Source of the DNA: Sulfuritalea sp. | GTDB taxonomy: Bacteria; Pseudomonadota; Gammaproteobacteria; Burkholderiales; Rhodocyclaceae | Length of the DNA stretch: 64,000 nt | Direction: 5' to 3' | Assembly (NCBI GenBank): GCA_030651305.1 | Contig: JAUSCI010000046.1 | Span: 124,001-188,000, forward strand | Shown: positions 36,696 through 46,726 of the stretch, piece by piece | How the letters are laid out: the number at the start of each line of letters is the position of its first letter | How positions within the stretch are numbered: the first letter of the stretch is position 1 | Made by a program: the position numbers and the translations under genes | Notes under the pieces: model-generated | Seen by the model: the letters and a program-made list of their open reading frames with translations, nothing else | Told to the model about the DNA's origin: nothing | Database searches by the model: none

Positions 36696-37004
36696 ATGAG
36701 CCATTTCAAGCACCATGTGTTCTTCTGCACCAACCAGCGCGCACCGGGCGAAGCCTGCTGCAACAATCACGGCGCCAGCGACATGCGCACCTACGCCAAG
36801 GACCGGGTCAAGGCGCTGGGCGACAAGATTCCGGGCAATGTGCGCATCAATGTCGCCGGCTGCATGGACCGCTGCGAACAGGGGCCGGTGCTGGTGATCT
36901 ACCCCGAGGCGATCTGGTACACCTACGTCGACAAGGAAGACATCGACGAAATCATCGATCAGCACCTGGTCCATGGTCGCATCGTCGAGCGGCTGAAGAT
37001 CTGA
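36696..37004 (+). CDS. Thioredoxin-like [2Fe-2S] ferredoxin
   Basis: The 102-residue protein begins MSHFKHHVFFCTNQR and has cysteines in FFCTNQRAPGEACC and VAGCMDRCEQGP, the four-cysteine arrangement of thioredoxin-like [2Fe-2S] ferredoxins. These are electron carriers with no fixed partner. It lies 3 bases before the hydrolase gene, so the two are cotranscribed. Confidence 0.92.
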   Translation: MSHFKHHVFFCTNQRAPGEACCNNHGASDMRTYAKDRVKALGDKIPGNVRINVAGCMDRCEQGPVLVIYPEAIWYTYVDKEDIDEIIDQHLVHGRIVERLKI

Positions 37005-37007
37005 CAA

Positions 37008-37672
37008 GTGTCGCGCCACGAACGCATCCTGGTCGATGGGCCGGACGGCAAGATCGAAGTCTTCGTCGAGGGACACGAAAAACCGCAGGGCATGGCGCTG
37101 ATCGCCCATCCGCATCCGCTGTTCGGCGGCACCGCCGACAACAAGGTGGTGACCACGCTGGCGCGCGCCTTTCGCGAACGTGGCTGCATCACGCTGCGAC
37201 CGAACTTTCGCGGCGTCGGCGGCAGCGAAGGCACACACGATCATGGCGACGCCGAGACCGATGACGTGCTGGCGGTGCACGACTGGGCGCGCGCCCGCTA
37301 TGCCGGTGTATTGACGGATTCCGGCGCGCAATTGCCGCTCTATCTGGCCGGCTTCTCCTTCGGCGCCTATGTCACTACCCGACTGGCGCAGCGTCTCGCT
37401 ACGGCCGGCGATCCGGCGAAATGGCTGGTCCTGGTCGGCACCGCCGCCGGTTTTGTCGAAGGCGCGCGCAGCTACCAGACCGAGGCGGTGAGCGCCGACA
37501 CGCTGGTGATCCACGGCGCCGCAGACCAGACCGTGCGCCTCGCGAACGTCCTCGCCTGGGCCGAGCCGCTGGAGATACCGGTCGTCGTCGTCCCCGGCGC
37601 CGACCATTTCTTCCACCGCCGCCTGCACCTGATCCGCGACATCATCCAACGCGCCTGGGCCGGCGTACATCC

Positions 37673-37676
<4 letters not shown>
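37008..37676 (+). CDS. Alpha/beta hydrolase (CocE/YghX-like small family)
   Basis: The 222-residue protein starts at GTG 37008. It has HPHPLFGG near the oxyanion region, the nucleophile elbow GFSFG (serine at about 119), and an aspartate in IHGAADQTV with a final histidine in PGADHFFH, completing a catalytic triad. The fold matches small alpha/beta hydrolases that cleave esters, but the substrate is unknown. Its stop overlaps the GTG start of the ABC ATPase gene. Confidence 0.9.
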
Positions 37677-38584
<908 letters not shown>

Positions 38585-38604
38585 AGTTTACAATTTCCGT
38601 CATC

Positions 38605-38628
38605 GCCGTCCCGCCAGCGCCGACTTTC
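38605..38628 (+). repeat. Dispersed 24-bp repeat, left flank of the GIY-YIG gene
   Basis: GCCGTCCCGCCAGCGC followed by CGACTTTC. The first 16 bases recur inverted at 39158-39173. An AAATTCGAGCCTGG fragment of the other REP family follows at 38638. Confidence 0.8.
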
Positions 38629-38677
38629 AAGAGCGGGAAATTCGAGCCTGGAATCTTTAATTACTTAAGAGATTGCT

Positions 38678-39127
38678 ATGGGTGACCCCTCAGGATTGGC
38701 ATGGGCAAAGCATTGGAAGAACAAGCACGACAAGAGGCGCGAGGCTGCCACACGCTCCCGCGAAGCTGCTGAGGCCAATATCGAATGGCTACTTCCTTCT
38801 CAGCTTCTCCCCGTCAGATCAGAACGTAGAAAGTTTCTCTCTGATACCTACTTCACCTGTTGGTATGTGCAGGGGGCTACCAAACCTGTGTACTTCGTGT
38901 ATCTGCTCCAGGATGCCGAGACACAGAAAGTTAGGTACGTAGGACTTACTGATGATCCTCCACGCCGACTTATGGAGCACAGAAGGAGCAAAAAGCTAGG
39001 ACAGTTCAGAATATCCGTAGTGGCTGTAGGTGATGAGACGACAGAGAGGGAATGGATAGCCCGTCAGCTTGAGGCTGGCTGCAACCTACTGAATAAAGTC
39101 TCAACTAACCACCATTCGGCGGGGTGA
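38678..39127 (+). CDS. GIY-YIG nuclease-domain protein, probable mobile cassette
   Basis: The 149-residue protein has an N-terminal basic helical part and a GIY-YIG core at about 70-105 (VYFVYLLQDAETQKVRYVGLT followed by RRLMEHRRSKK). Y-V-Y and R-Y-V-G-L-T are the two strand motifs, with the arginine and glutamate (TEREWI) expected for catalysis. Base composition is clearly poorer in GC than its neighbours. It is bracketed by a 16-bp inverted repeat and separates nodI-like and nodJ-like genes, which suggests horizontal arrival. A weak AAGAG lies upstream. Confidence 0.82.
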   Translation: MGDPSGLAWAKHWKNKHDKRREAATRSREAAEANIEWLLPSQLLPVRSERRKFLSDTYFTCWYVQGATKPVYFVYLLQDAETQKVRYVGLTDDPPRRLMEHRRSKKLGQFRISVVAVGDETTEREWIARQLEAGCNLLNKVSTNHHSAG

Positions 39128-39157
39128 CCATAGAAGCCCTCAACGGGGCCGCACCCT

Positions 39158-39173
39158 GCGCTGGCGGGACGGC
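39158..39173 (-). repeat. Half copy of the dispersed repeat, right flank of the GIY-YIG gene
   Basis: GCGCTGGCGGGACGGC is the exact reverse complement of 38605-38620. Confidence 0.8.
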
Positions 39174-39189
39174 AATGCCGTAGGCGAGT

Positions 39190-39230
39190 GTCAATCATCG
39201 ATTGACATCCGTCAATCATGGCTTTACACT
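39190..39230 (+). promoter_or_regulatory. hig promoter and operator
   Basis: GTCAATCATCGATTGAC (39190-39206) has perfect 7-bp inverted arms, and a third GTCAATC follows at 39211. TTGACA at 39203 and TACACT at 39225 form a sigma-70 promoter with a 16-bp spacer that overlaps the operator. The start of transcription would fall on or next to the ATG at 39237, suggesting a leaderless message. Confidence 0.75.
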
Positions 39231-39236
39231 TCGCCG

Positions 39237-39512
39237 ATGATTCTTAGCTACCGACACAAGGGCTTGGCGGAACTGGCCGATACGGACAAGTCGGCCAAGA
39301 TACGGCCCGATTTGTGGGTACGAACGGCGCGGCGGCTGGATGCCATCGCTACGGCAAAGACGCCGGAGGCGCTACGACTGCCCGGGTTTGATTTTCATCC
39401 GCTGCAAGGTGTGCCACGGCGTTACAGCGTGCATGTGAATGGGCCGTGGTGTCTCACGTTCGGCTGGGATGGTGAAAATGCCGTCGATGTGGATCTGGAA
39501 AACTATCACTGA
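39237..39512 (+). CDS. higB: HigB/RelE-type toxin
   Basis: The 91-residue protein begins MILSYRHKGLAELADTDKSAKI and ends GFDFHPLQGVPRRYSVHVNG, then PWCLTFGWDGENAVDVDLENYH, the HigB pattern of mRNA-cutting toxins of the RelE superfamily. HigA follows 12 bases later, toxin first, as is normal for hig. The promoter above suggests leaderless translation. Confidence 0.92.
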   Translation: MILSYRHKGLAELADTDKSAKIRPDLWVRTARRLDAIATAKTPEALRLPGFDFHPLQGVPRRYSVHVNGPWCLTFGWDGENAVDVDLENYH

Positions 39513-39524
39513 GGAGTGTGCCTG

Positions 39525-39824
39525 ATGAAGACGATGACGCGCTGCCCGACGCATCCGGGTGCGATTCTGCGAGAGGATTCCTTGCCTGCAATGGGATTGT
39601 CGGTGGCGGCATTCGCCCGCGCGCTGGGCGTTTCGCGGCAGATGGTGCATGGCATTCTGGCTGAGCGTTCCGCGGTATCGCCGGAGATGGCGGTGCGCCT
39701 GGGAGCGTTCTTCGGAAACGGCCCGCAGTTGTGGATCGACATGCAGACCCGCCACGATCTCTGGCTGGCGGAAAAGCGCATGGCGGGCCATTTGCCGAAA
39801 ACGTTTGAAACCTTTGCGGCGTAG
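39525..39824 (+). CDS. higA: HigA-type antitoxin
   Basis: The 99-residue helix-turn-helix protein has HPGAILRED and LSVAAFARALGVSRQMVHGIL, the XRE-type DNA-binding helices of the HigA/VapI family. It neutralises HigB and represses the operon. ATG 39525, with GAGGAG 7 bases upstream, is preferred to the GTG at 39516. Confidence 0.93.
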   Translation: MKTMTRCPTHPGAILREDSLPAMGLSVAAFARALGVSRQMVHGILAERSAVSPEMAVRLGAFFGNGPQLWIDMQTRHDLWLAEKRMAGHLPKTFETFAA

Positions 39825-39857
39825 AAACTCATAGGTCGGCAATACGACAGCATAGAC

Positions 39858-40250
39858 ATGGAACTCAAGCCCATCCGCAGCAAAAAGGAATACCAGGCAG
39901 CGCTGGCTGAAGTCGGGCACCTGTGGGACGCCCCGGCGAAGTCCGCCGCGGCGGACCGGCTCGACGTGCTGGCGATGCTGGTCGAGAGCTATGAGCGGCA
40001 GCACTTCCCGATTGCCGATCCCGATCCCATCGAGTTCCTCGGCCATGTCATGGAAAGTCGCGGCCTGACGCGCAAGGATCTGGAGGCCTTTATCGGGCCG
40101 CGCGGTCGCGTCGCCGACATTCTGAACCGCACCCGACCGCTGACGCTGGAAATGATCCGGCGCCTCGCCGATGGCTTGCAGTTGCCGGCCGAGGTCCTGA
40201 TAAGGCCCTATCGGCTGCGGCGGAAGGCCGGGGAACTGGAAGCGGCATGA
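39858..40250 (+). CDS. Second HigA-like antitoxin without a toxin gene
   Basis: The 130-residue protein begins MELKPIRSKKEYQAALAEVGHLWD and has the HTH segment MESRGLTRKDLEAFIGPRGRVADILNR, typical of HigA antitoxins of the MqsA/HigA-2 type. Only 33 bases separate it from higA, too few for a toxin gene, so it is an orphan. It may control hig or another locus, or be the remains of a second module. Confidence 0.85.
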   Translation: MELKPIRSKKEYQAALAEVGHLWDAPAKSAAADRLDVLAMLVESYERQHFPIADPDPIEFLGHVMESRGLTRKDLEAFIGPRGRVADILNRTRPLTLEMIRRLADGLQLPAEVLIRPYRLRRKAGELEAA

Positions 40251-40286
40251 CAGATTCCGCTGCGCTCTCCTGATGCGACATCTTCC

Positions 40287-41072
40287 GTGAGCGCACAACT
40301 CCTCCCCCTGCCCCAGCTTTCCAGCCGTGCCTTCGCCGTCTGGCAGCGCAACTTCCTGGTCTGGAAGAAGCTCGCCATACCCTCGCTGCTGGGCAACCTG
40401 GCCGACCCGATGATCTACCTGTTCGGTCTCGGCTACGGCCTCGGCGGGCTGTTGCCGCAGATCAACGGCGTGTCCTACATCGCCTTTCTGGCCAGCGGCA
40501 CGGTGTGCGCCTCGACCATGAACGCGGCCTCCTTCGAGACGCTGTACTCGGCTTTCTCGCGCATGCATGTGCAGCGCACCTGGGAAGCGATCATGAACGC
40601 GCCGGTGACGCTGGAGGACGTGATGGCCGGCGAACTGCTGTGGGCGGCGGCCAAGGCCACCCTGTCCGGCACGGCGATCCTGGTGGTGATCTCGCTGCTG
40701 GGTTTCGTCGCCTCGCCGCTGGCGCTGTGGGCGCTGCCGGTGATCTTTCTCACCGGACTGGCCTTCGCCGCGCTCGGCCTGATCGTCACCGCGCTCGCCC
40801 CCTCCTACGACTTCTTCATGTACTACTTCACCCTGTTCATCACGCCCATGGTGCTGCTGTGCGGCGTGTTCTTCCCGCCCGATCAGTTGCCGCCGCTGGT
40901 GCAATCGGTGGCGGCCTGGTTGCCGCTGACCCATGCCGTGGCGCTAGTGCGCCCGCTGCTGTTCGGCGAGATTCCGGCCGGCATCATCGGCCACCTCACG
41001 GCATTGCTGGCGGTAGCGATCATCGCTTTCTGGATCGCGCTGACGCTGATCCGGCGCCGCCTGCTGAAGTAA
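40287..41072 (+). CDS. ABC-2 type transporter permease, NodJ type
   Basis: The 261-residue protein starts at GTG 40287 and has about six membrane helices with the ABC-2 signature region YLFGLGYGLGGLLPQINGVSYIAFLASG and GVFFPPDQLPPLVQSVAAWLPLTHAV. It is the expected partner of the ATPase at 37673-38584, from which it is now separated by 1.7 kb. thiS follows 9 bases later. Confidence 0.93.
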   Translation: MSAQLLPLPQLSSRAFAVWQRNFLVWKKLAIPSLLGNLADPMIYLFGLGYGLGGLLPQINGVSYIAFLASGTVCASTMNAASFETLYSAFSRMHVQRTWEAIMNAPVTLEDVMAGELLWAAAKATLSGTAILVVISLLGFVASPLALWALPVIFLTGLAFAALGLIVTALAPSYDFFMYYFTLFITPMVLLCGVFFPPDQLPPLVQSVAAWLPLTHAVALVRPLLFGEIPAGIIGHLTALLAVAIIAFWIALTLIRRRLLK

Positions 41073-41081
41073 AATCAATAT

Positions 41082-41282
41082 ATGGATATCGTAATCAACG
41101 GCGAGGCGCAGAGCCTGCCGGAACCCGTGACCGTGGCCGCCCTGCTCGTGGCGCGCGATCTCGCCGGCAAGCGCGTTGCCGTCGAGCGAAACGGCGAGAT
41201 CGTACCCAAAACCCGCCATGCTGAAACACTCCTGGCGGCGGGCGACCACATCGAAATTGTCGTCGCCGTCGGCGGCGGCTAG
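41082..41282 (+). CDS. thiS: Sulfur carrier protein ThiS
   Basis: The 66-residue ubiquitin-fold protein ends in GGG; the last glycine is adenylated by ThiF and then carries sulfur for the thiazole ring. It is followed by thiG, its acceptor, and the two form a tight unit. Confidence 0.95.
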   Translation: MDIVINGEAQSLPEPVTVAALLVARDLAGKRVAVERNGEIVPKTRHAETLLAAGDHIEIVVAVGGG

Positions 41283-41305
41283 CAAATCTTCAGGATCAAC
41301 TCACC

Positions 41306-42103
41306 ATGAACCCAGATTCCCTCGTCATCGCCGGCAAGGCCTACCGCTCGCGCCTGCTGGTCGGCACCGGCAAGTACAAGGACTTCGCCCAGACCCGCGC
41401 TGCCATCGACGCCTCGGGCGCCGAGATCGTCACGGTCGCCATCCGCCGCACCAACATCGGCCAGGAGCCGGGCCAGCCCTCGCTGCTGGAAGTGCTGCCG
41501 CCCGCGCAATTCACCATCCTGCCCAACACCGCCGGCTGCTACACGGCCGACGACGCGGTGCGTACCCTGCGCCTGGCGCGCGAACTGCTCGACGGCCACG
41601 CCCTGGTCAAGCTCGAAGTACTGGGCGATCCGCAGACCCTGTTCCCCAACATGCCGGAAACGCTCAAGGCCGCCGCGACGCTGGTCAAGGAAGGTTTTCA
41701 GGTGATGGTGTACTGCGCCGACGATCCGATCCAGGCGCGCATGCTGGAAGACATCGGCTGCGTGGCAATCATGCCGCTGGCATCGTTAATCGGCTCTGGC
41801 ATGGGCATCCTGAATCCGTGGAACCTCAAGCTGATCATCGAACAGTCGAAGGTTCCGGTGCTGGTCGATGCCGGCGTCGGCACCGCCTCTGACGCGGCGA
41901 TCGCCATGGAGCTCGGTTGCGACGGCGTGCTGATGAACACCGCGATCGCCGGCGCCCAGGATCCGGTGCTGATGGCCGGCGCCATGAAGAAGGCGGTCGA
42001 GGCCGGCCGCGAGGCGTACCGGGCCGGGCGCATGCCGAAGAAATATTACGCGGCGACGCCCAGTTCGCCCGGCGGCGGACTGATCGGCCACGGCAGCAAG
42101 TGA
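41306..42103 (+). CDS. thiG: Thiazole synthase ThiG
   Basis: The 265-residue TIM-barrel enzyme begins [26 protein letters not shown] and shows the Schiff-base lysine region [25 protein letters not shown] and [15 protein letters not shown]. It condenses DXP, dehydroglycine and the ThiS thiocarboxylate into the thiazole of thiamine. The C-terminal tail ([13 protein letters not shown]) is usual. Confidence 0.97.
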   Translation: MNPDSLVIAGKAYRSRLLVGTGKYKDFAQTRAAIDASGAEIVTVAIRRTNIGQEPGQPSLLEVLPPAQFTILPNTAGCYTADDAVRTLRLARELLDGHALVKLEVLGDPQTLFPNMPETLKAAATLVKEGFQVMVYCADDPIQARMLEDIGCVAIMPLASLIGSGMGILNPWNLKLIIEQSKVPVLVDAGVGTASDAAIAMELGCDGVLMNTAIAGAQDPVLMAGAMKKAVEAGREAYRAGRMPKKYYAATPSSPGGGLIGHGSK

Positions 42104-42174
42104 CCCCCCCCGAAGACGCCGCTTCGCGGCGTGCTCCCCCCAGGGGGCCAAGAACCACTTGGGGCGGCCCGGCG
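42104..42174. repeat. GC-rich intergenic repeat with hairpin after thiG
   Basis: A run of C is followed by GACGCCGCTTCGCGGCGT, an 8-bp hairpin, then CCCCCCAGGGGGC and TTGGGGCGGCCCGGCG. This general pattern is common between genes in betaproteobacteria and can act as a terminator. Confidence 0.65.
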
Positions 42175-42182
42175 TGTTTCTT

Positions 42183-42752
42183 GTGAAGCGCGTTGTCGCC
42201 TGCGTCCTGTGCGTTGCACTACTGGCTGCGGCGCGGGCCGAAGACACGCCACAGATAGTCACGCCAGCCGAAGCACAACCCGCACTGGAAGTCATGCCCG
42301 GACGCCTGGGTTACGCCACCGACCAACCGGAGGTACTGATTCGCCAGCGCCTGTTCGGCCTGGCGCACGGGCTGTCGCTGCTGGCGGCGGCCTGTCTCGA
42401 TCTGCCGGCGTATTCACAGCCGATACAGGATGCCTACGCTGCCTGGCACGTGAAGCAGCGCGCGACTATTGAAACCATTGTGCGCGACCTCAGCCGTTAT
42501 TATTTTGGCCTGCGCGCCGACGAGGCGCAGTGGCCGGATCTGTCACGCGCCCTGAATCTCAAGGACAGCATTGAGCCGGCGCTGGGCGAGGTTACCCTGC
42601 ATGCCGCCTGCGCCAGCCTGCCGGCGGCGATCGTCCGGCCGCGCTACGAGCTCGACCGGATGCTGACGGAAGGACTCGACCCCGTGGCCGAGGAGACGAT
42701 TCAGCCGGGCGCCGTATCGCCAGCGCCGACTCCTGGCCTCCCGCGCGAATGA
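42183..42752 (+). CDS. Exported protein of unknown function
   Basis: From GTG 42183 the protein has 189 residues with a signal peptide ([19 protein letters not shown]). The mature part is helical with [20 protein letters not shown] and ends in a Pro-rich tail ([14 protein letters not shown]) coded by a copy of the dispersed repeat. Two cysteines (about 80 and 148) could form a disulfide. It overlaps trmB by 4 bases. An earlier in-frame start would fall in the intergenic repeat. No function can be assigned. Confidence 0.72.
   Translation: MKRVVACVLCVALLAAARAEDTPQIVTPAEAQPALEVMPGRLGYATDQPEVLIRQRLFGLAHGLSLLAAACLDLPAYSQPIQDAYAAWHVKQRATIETIVRDLSRYYFGLRADEAQWPDLSRALNLKDSIEPALGEVTLHAACASLPAAIVRPRYELDRMLTEGLDPVAEETIQPGAVSPAPTPGLPRE
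42711..42734 (+). repeat. Dispersed 24-bp repeat at the 3' end of the gene before trmB
   Basis: An almost exact copy, read in frame as AVSPAPTP. Confidence 0.75.
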
Positions 42753-43459
42753 ACGAACGCGACGACACCGCTGCATCCGAGCACCGCGCCAGCCACATCC
42801 GCAGTTTCGTCCTGCGTCAGGGGCGGGTCTCCAGCGCCCAGCGGCGCTTTCATGAAGAAGGCATGCCGCGCTGGGGCATCGCCTATCGGCCCGCCGCGCT
42901 CGACCTGGATGCCGTCTTCGCGCGCAACGCGCCGAGGATCCTCGAAATCGGTTGCGGCATGGGCGAAACCACCGCGATCATTGCCGCCGCGCATCCGCAA
43001 AACGACTATCTCGGCATCGAGGTGCATACCCCCGGCGTCGGCAGCCTGCTCAAGGAAATCGCCACGCGCGAACTGTCCAACCTGCGCGTGATCCAGCACG
43101 ATGCCGTCGAGGTGGTACGCGACATGATTGCGCCGGAATCCCTGTCCGGAATCCATATATTTTTTCCCGATCCGTGGCCGAAGAAGCGCCAGCAAAAGCG
43201 CCGCCTGATTCAGGCCGGGTTCGTCAGGCTGCTGGCAACGCGGCTGGCGCCGAACGGCTACCTGCACTGTGCGACCGACTGGGAAGAGTATGCTTTGCAG
43301 ATGCTGAATGTTCTCTCCGCCGAAGCGCTGCTGACCAACTTGGCAAACGACTTCACCCCGCGGCCGCCCTACCGACCGCAGACCAAGTTCGAGAGCCGCG
43401 GACTCCGGCTTGGGCACCGCGTCCGAGACCTCGTCTTTCGCCGCGCCGCAACACCATGA
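42749..43459 (+). CDS. trmB: tRNA (guanine-N7)-methyltransferase
   Basis: The 236-residue SAM-dependent enzyme has [12 protein letters not shown] (motif I), [20 protein letters not shown] and the [12 protein letters not shown] tail, all diagnostic of TrmB, which makes m7G46 in tRNA. It overlaps both neighbours by 4 bases and follows thiG at a distance, the usual betaproteobacterial order. Confidence 0.96.
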   Translation: MNERDDTAASEHRASHIRSFVLRQGRVSSAQRRFHEEGMPRWGIAYRPAALDLDAVFARNAPRILEIGCGMGETTAIIAAAHPQNDYLGIEVHTPGVGSLLKEIATRELSNLRVIQHDAVEVVRDMIAPESLSGIHIFFPDPWPKKRQQKRRLIQAGFVRLLATRLAPNGYLHCATDWEEYALQMLNVLSAEALLTNLANDFTPRPPYRPQTKFESRGLRLGHRVRDLVFRRAATP

Positions 43460-44601
43460 GCATAGACCCGCGCACCGTCATTCTGCTGGCGGGAATAATG
43501 GGCGGCCTGATGTCGGTGGTGCTGTTCTTCATGCGCCGCAACTACCCGCCGACGATCCGCGGGCTCGGCGAGTGGGCCGCCGCATTGGCGCTGATCTTCT
43601 TGTCAACACTGCTGCTCGGTGCGCGCGACGCAATCTCCGACCTGTTCTCGGTGGTGGCGGGCAATATGCTCCTGCTCGCCGGACTCGCGCTGTTCCACGT
43701 CGGCAGCCAGCGCTTCTTCGGCCAGCCGCCCTCGACACGAGCGTGGGCGGGCCTGATACTCGCCGCGCTGCCGGTCATGGTCTGGTACACCAGTGTCGAG
43801 CCGCATTACGGCATCCGCGTGCTGCTCATGAGCCTGCTCATGATCCTGCTCACCGCGGCGCACGCCCGGACCATCGTGCGCCACGGCATTCGCAGTCTTG
43901 CCACCTTCCTCTGCGTCGCCGCATTGCTGGTGCAGACCGGTGCTCAGGCCGTGCGCTTCTTCTCCGCCTTCGGCACCACGCCCGACAGTTCGCTATTCAT
44001 CCTGTCTCCGACGCAGACCTATTTTGTTACCACCTATGCTTTTTGCATGTTGCTGCTGAGCATCGGCGTGGTGCTGATGGCGACCGACAAGCTGCGCGCC
44101 GAATTCGAGCATCTGGCCAGCCATGATTCGCTGACCGGCGCCCTGACTCGTCGCGCCCTGATCGACGCCTGCGAACAGGAACTGGAACGCTTCCGGCGCA
44201 AGGGGCGGGCCATGTCGCTGTTGATGGTGGACCTCGATCATTTCAAGACCATCAACGACACCTACGGTCATTTGGCAGGCGACCACGTGCTGACCGATTT
44301 TTGCGCCCGCGTCAGTACCCTGCTGAGGCGGCCGGACCGCTTCGGGCGTTTCGGTGGCGAGGAGTTCGTCGTGCTGCTGCCGGAAACTTCGCCGGAAGAA
44401 GCCCTGATAGTGGCAGAGCGAATTCGCGCCGAGCTTGCGTCTCCCAAGGAACAGCCTTGCTGCACGGTGAGCATCGGCGTTGCGACGAGCCGCACCGACG
44501 ATGCCACAATCGATGCCGTGCTGGCGCGCGCCGATGCCGCGATGTACCGGGCCAAGGCCGGCGGCCGCAATCGCGTCGAGGCGGTCATGCCGGAGCAATG
44601 A
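43456..44601 (+). CDS. Membrane-bound diguanylate cyclase
   Basis: The 381-residue protein has an N-terminal region of about six membrane helices (1-210) and a C-terminal GGDEF domain (about 215-378) with GGEEF at 300-304 in [15 protein letters not shown] and [18 protein letters not shown]. It makes cyclic di-GMP from two GTP. The product-inhibition I-site RxxD appears as RRPD before the active site. The membrane part resembles 7TM-type sensor input with an unknown signal. It overlaps trmB and the NnrS gene by 4 bases on either side. Confidence 0.94.
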   Translation: MSIDPRTVILLAGIMGGLMSVVLFFMRRNYPPTIRGLGEWAAALALIFLSTLLLGARDAISDLFSVVAGNMLLLAGLALFHVGSQRFFGQPPSTRAWAGLILAALPVMVWYTSVEPHYGIRVLLMSLLMILLTAAHARTIVRHGIRSLATFLCVAALLVQTGAQAVRFFSAFGTTPDSSLFILSPTQTYFVTTYAFCMLLLSIGVVLMATDKLRAEFEHLASHDSLTGALTRRALIDACEQELERFRRKGRAMSLLMVDLDHFKTINDTYGHLAGDHVLTDFCARVSTLLRRPDRFGRFGGEEFVVLLPETSPEEALIVAERIRAELASPKEQPCCTVSIGVATSRTDDATIDAVLARADAAMYRAKAGGRNRVEAVMPEQ

Positions 44602-45722
44602 GGCTTTCGACGCATCCGCTGTGGCTGGTCGGCTTCCGTCCTTTTTTTATCCTGGCCTGCCTCTCCGGCCTCAGCCTGCCCATGCTCTGGGTGCTGATCT
44701 ATCTCGGCGCCATGGCGGGCCCTCAGTCGTTCTTCGGCTTCGGCTGGGCCGTGCTCGGCGGCTTCCTGCTGACCTCGACCAAGAACTGGGTGCAGATTCG
44801 CGGTTATCACGGCGTGGCCCTGATGTTCCTCGTCGCGGCCTGGCTGTTTGAACGCGCCGGGATGTGGTTCGGCGGACGCTGGCCCGGCTTCCTCTTCGAA
44901 CTTTCCAACAAGCTGTTTCTGGTATCGATCGTCGCCATGCTGGTATGGACGCTGGTGCGCTACCGCAAGGACGACAGCTATCGCGACAACTATTTCTTCC
45001 TGCTGATCCTTCCCGTCTTTCTGCTCGCCAAGCAGCTGATGCTGAGTGCCGACCAATTCCAGGTCGGCATCAGCATGGCCACCGGCCTGTTCCGCGTGGC
45101 GTTTCTGGTCATGCTGGAACGCACCCTGAGCCAGTTCATGAAGAACATCTTCCAGGTGGCCATCCTGCGCAACGCCGCGCTGGACAGGATCATCAAGCTG
45201 CTCGGGCTGCTGCTGATCGGCGCCGGCCTGCTGCCGCCGCCGCTGGCGGGCGGACTGTCCCTCCTGCTGGCGGTGCTGCTGACGGGCAGATTGTTCTTCT
45301 GGAAGCCGCAGTTGGCGATGCAGCGGCTCGATCTCGGCATCATGTATCTGGGCTACAGCGCCATCGTCCTGCAACTGCTGGTCGAATTCCTCGGCCAGGT
45401 CATGCCACCGGCGTGGGTCGGCGCGCTGTCGGTGCATGTCTTCGCGCTCGGCGCGATGGGCCTGATCATTCCCGCGATGCTGATCAGAATCTCGAAGGGG
45501 CACACCGGCAGAAAAGTGGTTTTCGATGCCATCGACAAACTTGTACTCTGGATCATGATCGCCGCCTTCGTGCTGCGGGTGATTGCACCGCAGATTCATC
45601 CCGCCGGCTATGCCCTCTGGCTGCTTCTCGCCGCGTCCTGCTGGCTGGCCGGCTTTGCCATCCTGGCGTGGCGCCTGATCCCTTTTTTGGTACGAGCCAG
45701 GGTGGATGGCAAGGAGCATTAG
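44598..45722 (+). CDS. NnrS family haem-copper membrane protein
   Basis: The 374-residue protein is almost entirely membrane helices (about 12). It opens LSTHPLWLVGFRPFFILAC and has HVFALGAMGLIIPAMLIRISKGHTGR, the family's conserved histidines and GHTGR motif. NnrS proteins protect against nitric oxide and related stress in denitrifiers. ATG 44598 overlaps the cyclase stop. Confidence 0.9.
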   Translation: MRLSTHPLWLVGFRPFFILACLSGLSLPMLWVLIYLGAMAGPQSFFGFGWAVLGGFLLTSTKNWVQIRGYHGVALMFLVAAWLFERAGMWFGGRWPGFLFELSNKLFLVSIVAMLVWTLVRYRKDDSYRDNYFFLLILPVFLLAKQLMLSADQFQVGISMATGLFRVAFLVMLERTLSQFMKNIFQVAILRNAALDRIIKLLGLLLIGAGLLPPPLAGGLSLLLAVLLTGRLFFWKPQLAMQRLDLGIMYLGYSAIVLQLLVEFLGQVMPPAWVGALSVHVFALGAMGLIIPAMLIRISKGHTGRKVVFDAIDKLVLWIMIAAFVLRVIAPQIHPAGYALWLLLAASCWLAGFAILAWRLIPFLVRARVDGKEH

Positions 45723-45757
45723 CCGTCGACACAGGCGTTTGACCCCGGTGCAGAGGT

Positions 45758-45773
45758 CGGGGATACTATGCCC
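45758..45773. repeat. GGGGATAC palindrome-like motif
   Basis: GGGGATACTATGCCCC lies between nnrS and the FecR-like gene. It resembles the GGGATACTGTCCCC near 8490 and may be a remnant of the same REP family as at 54734. Confidence 0.3.
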
Positions 45774-45813
45774 CATGCGCTTACGATAGCGATCCGTTGC
45801 AAAGGAGACTGCC

Positions 45814-46713
45814 ATGCTTGTCCATCCCAAGAATGTTTTGATTGCGGCCGATTGGCTGAAGCGGGTTGTTGCGACAACGGCGCTGCTGCTGGTCACGGCG
45901 GTTCCGGCTCTGGCGGCGGCCGTCGGCATGGTGACTGATCTGACGGGCAAGGTCTGGTTGGTCGACGGCGCGATCCGCCAGCCACTGGCCATTCTTGCCT
46001 ATCTGGAACCGGCCGCGGTGATCGATGTGGAAAAGGGCGGCAGCATCTCGATCACCTTCTACAGCCCGTCGGAAGAACAGGTATTTTCCGGCCCGGCGAA
46101 GTTCAAGATCGAGAAACAGGGCATCACCAGGATCAGCGGCGCGGCGCCTGCGGTGCAGCGTCTCGGCGCGCTGGCGACCGACGCGACGACGAAGGAGATG
46201 AATCAGAGCGGACGCAGGACACAGGCGGCGGTAAGAATGAGGGGCATGGCTGTGGGCACCTGGATCGTCGGGCTGTCACCCGACAAGACCGCCGTGCGCT
46301 CGACCGCGCCGCGATTTTCCTGGACCGCCGTGTCCGACACCGGGAAATACCGCCTGACCCTGACCACCCTCGAAGGGGTTCCGGTATTCGAAGAAGCCGT
46401 TGCCGGCACGGAATTGCGCCTGCCTGCCGACAAGGCATTGACGCCCGGCAGGGAATACGCATGGAGCGTCGATACGGTACGCGCCGATGGCGTCAAGATG
46501 GTCGGCAAGGGGCGCTTCAGCGTGCTCGATGCGAATGTGGAAGGCCGCCTGGCCGCAGAGTCGCCGCAGAGTGGCGCGTCTTTCGCGCAGCGCGTGCGCT
46601 ATGCCATCATGCTGGACGCGGCAGGACTGACGGAGGAGGCGCGCGAGCTCTGGCGCGAACTGGCGAGGGAGCGGCCGGGAGAACTGGCAGTACAAAGTCG
46701 GGCGCAGCAGTAA
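45814..46713 (+). CDS. FecR-like exported protein
   Basis: The 299-residue protein has a signal segment (about 18-36, ATTALLLVTAVPALAAA), then a FecR-type beta domain (VGMVTDLTGKVWLVDGAIRQPL and VEKGGSISITFYSPSEEQVFSG) to about 130, and a C-terminal domain with fibronectin-like strands (RFSWTAVSDTGKYRLTLTT). FecR-type domains sense or bind surface molecules. AAGGAG precedes the start. Its stop is 13 bases before the CHASE2 cyclase gene, so the pair is cotranscribed and probably functionally linked. Confidence 0.75.
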   Translation: MLVHPKNVLIAADWLKRVVATTALLLVTAVPALAAAVGMVTDLTGKVWLVDGAIRQPLAILAYLEPAAVIDVEKGGSISITFYSPSEEQVFSGPAKFKIEKQGITRISGAAPAVQRLGALATDATTKEMNQSGRRTQAAVRMRGMAVGTWIVGLSPDKTAVRSTAPRFSWTAVSDTGKYRLTLTTLEGVPVFEEAVAGTELRLPADKALTPGREYAWSVDTVRADGVKMVGKGRFSVLDANVEGRLAAESPQSGASFAQRVRYAIMLDAAGLTEEARELWRELARERPGELAVQSRAQQ

Positions 46714-46726
46714 CCGGGCAGAAGCC

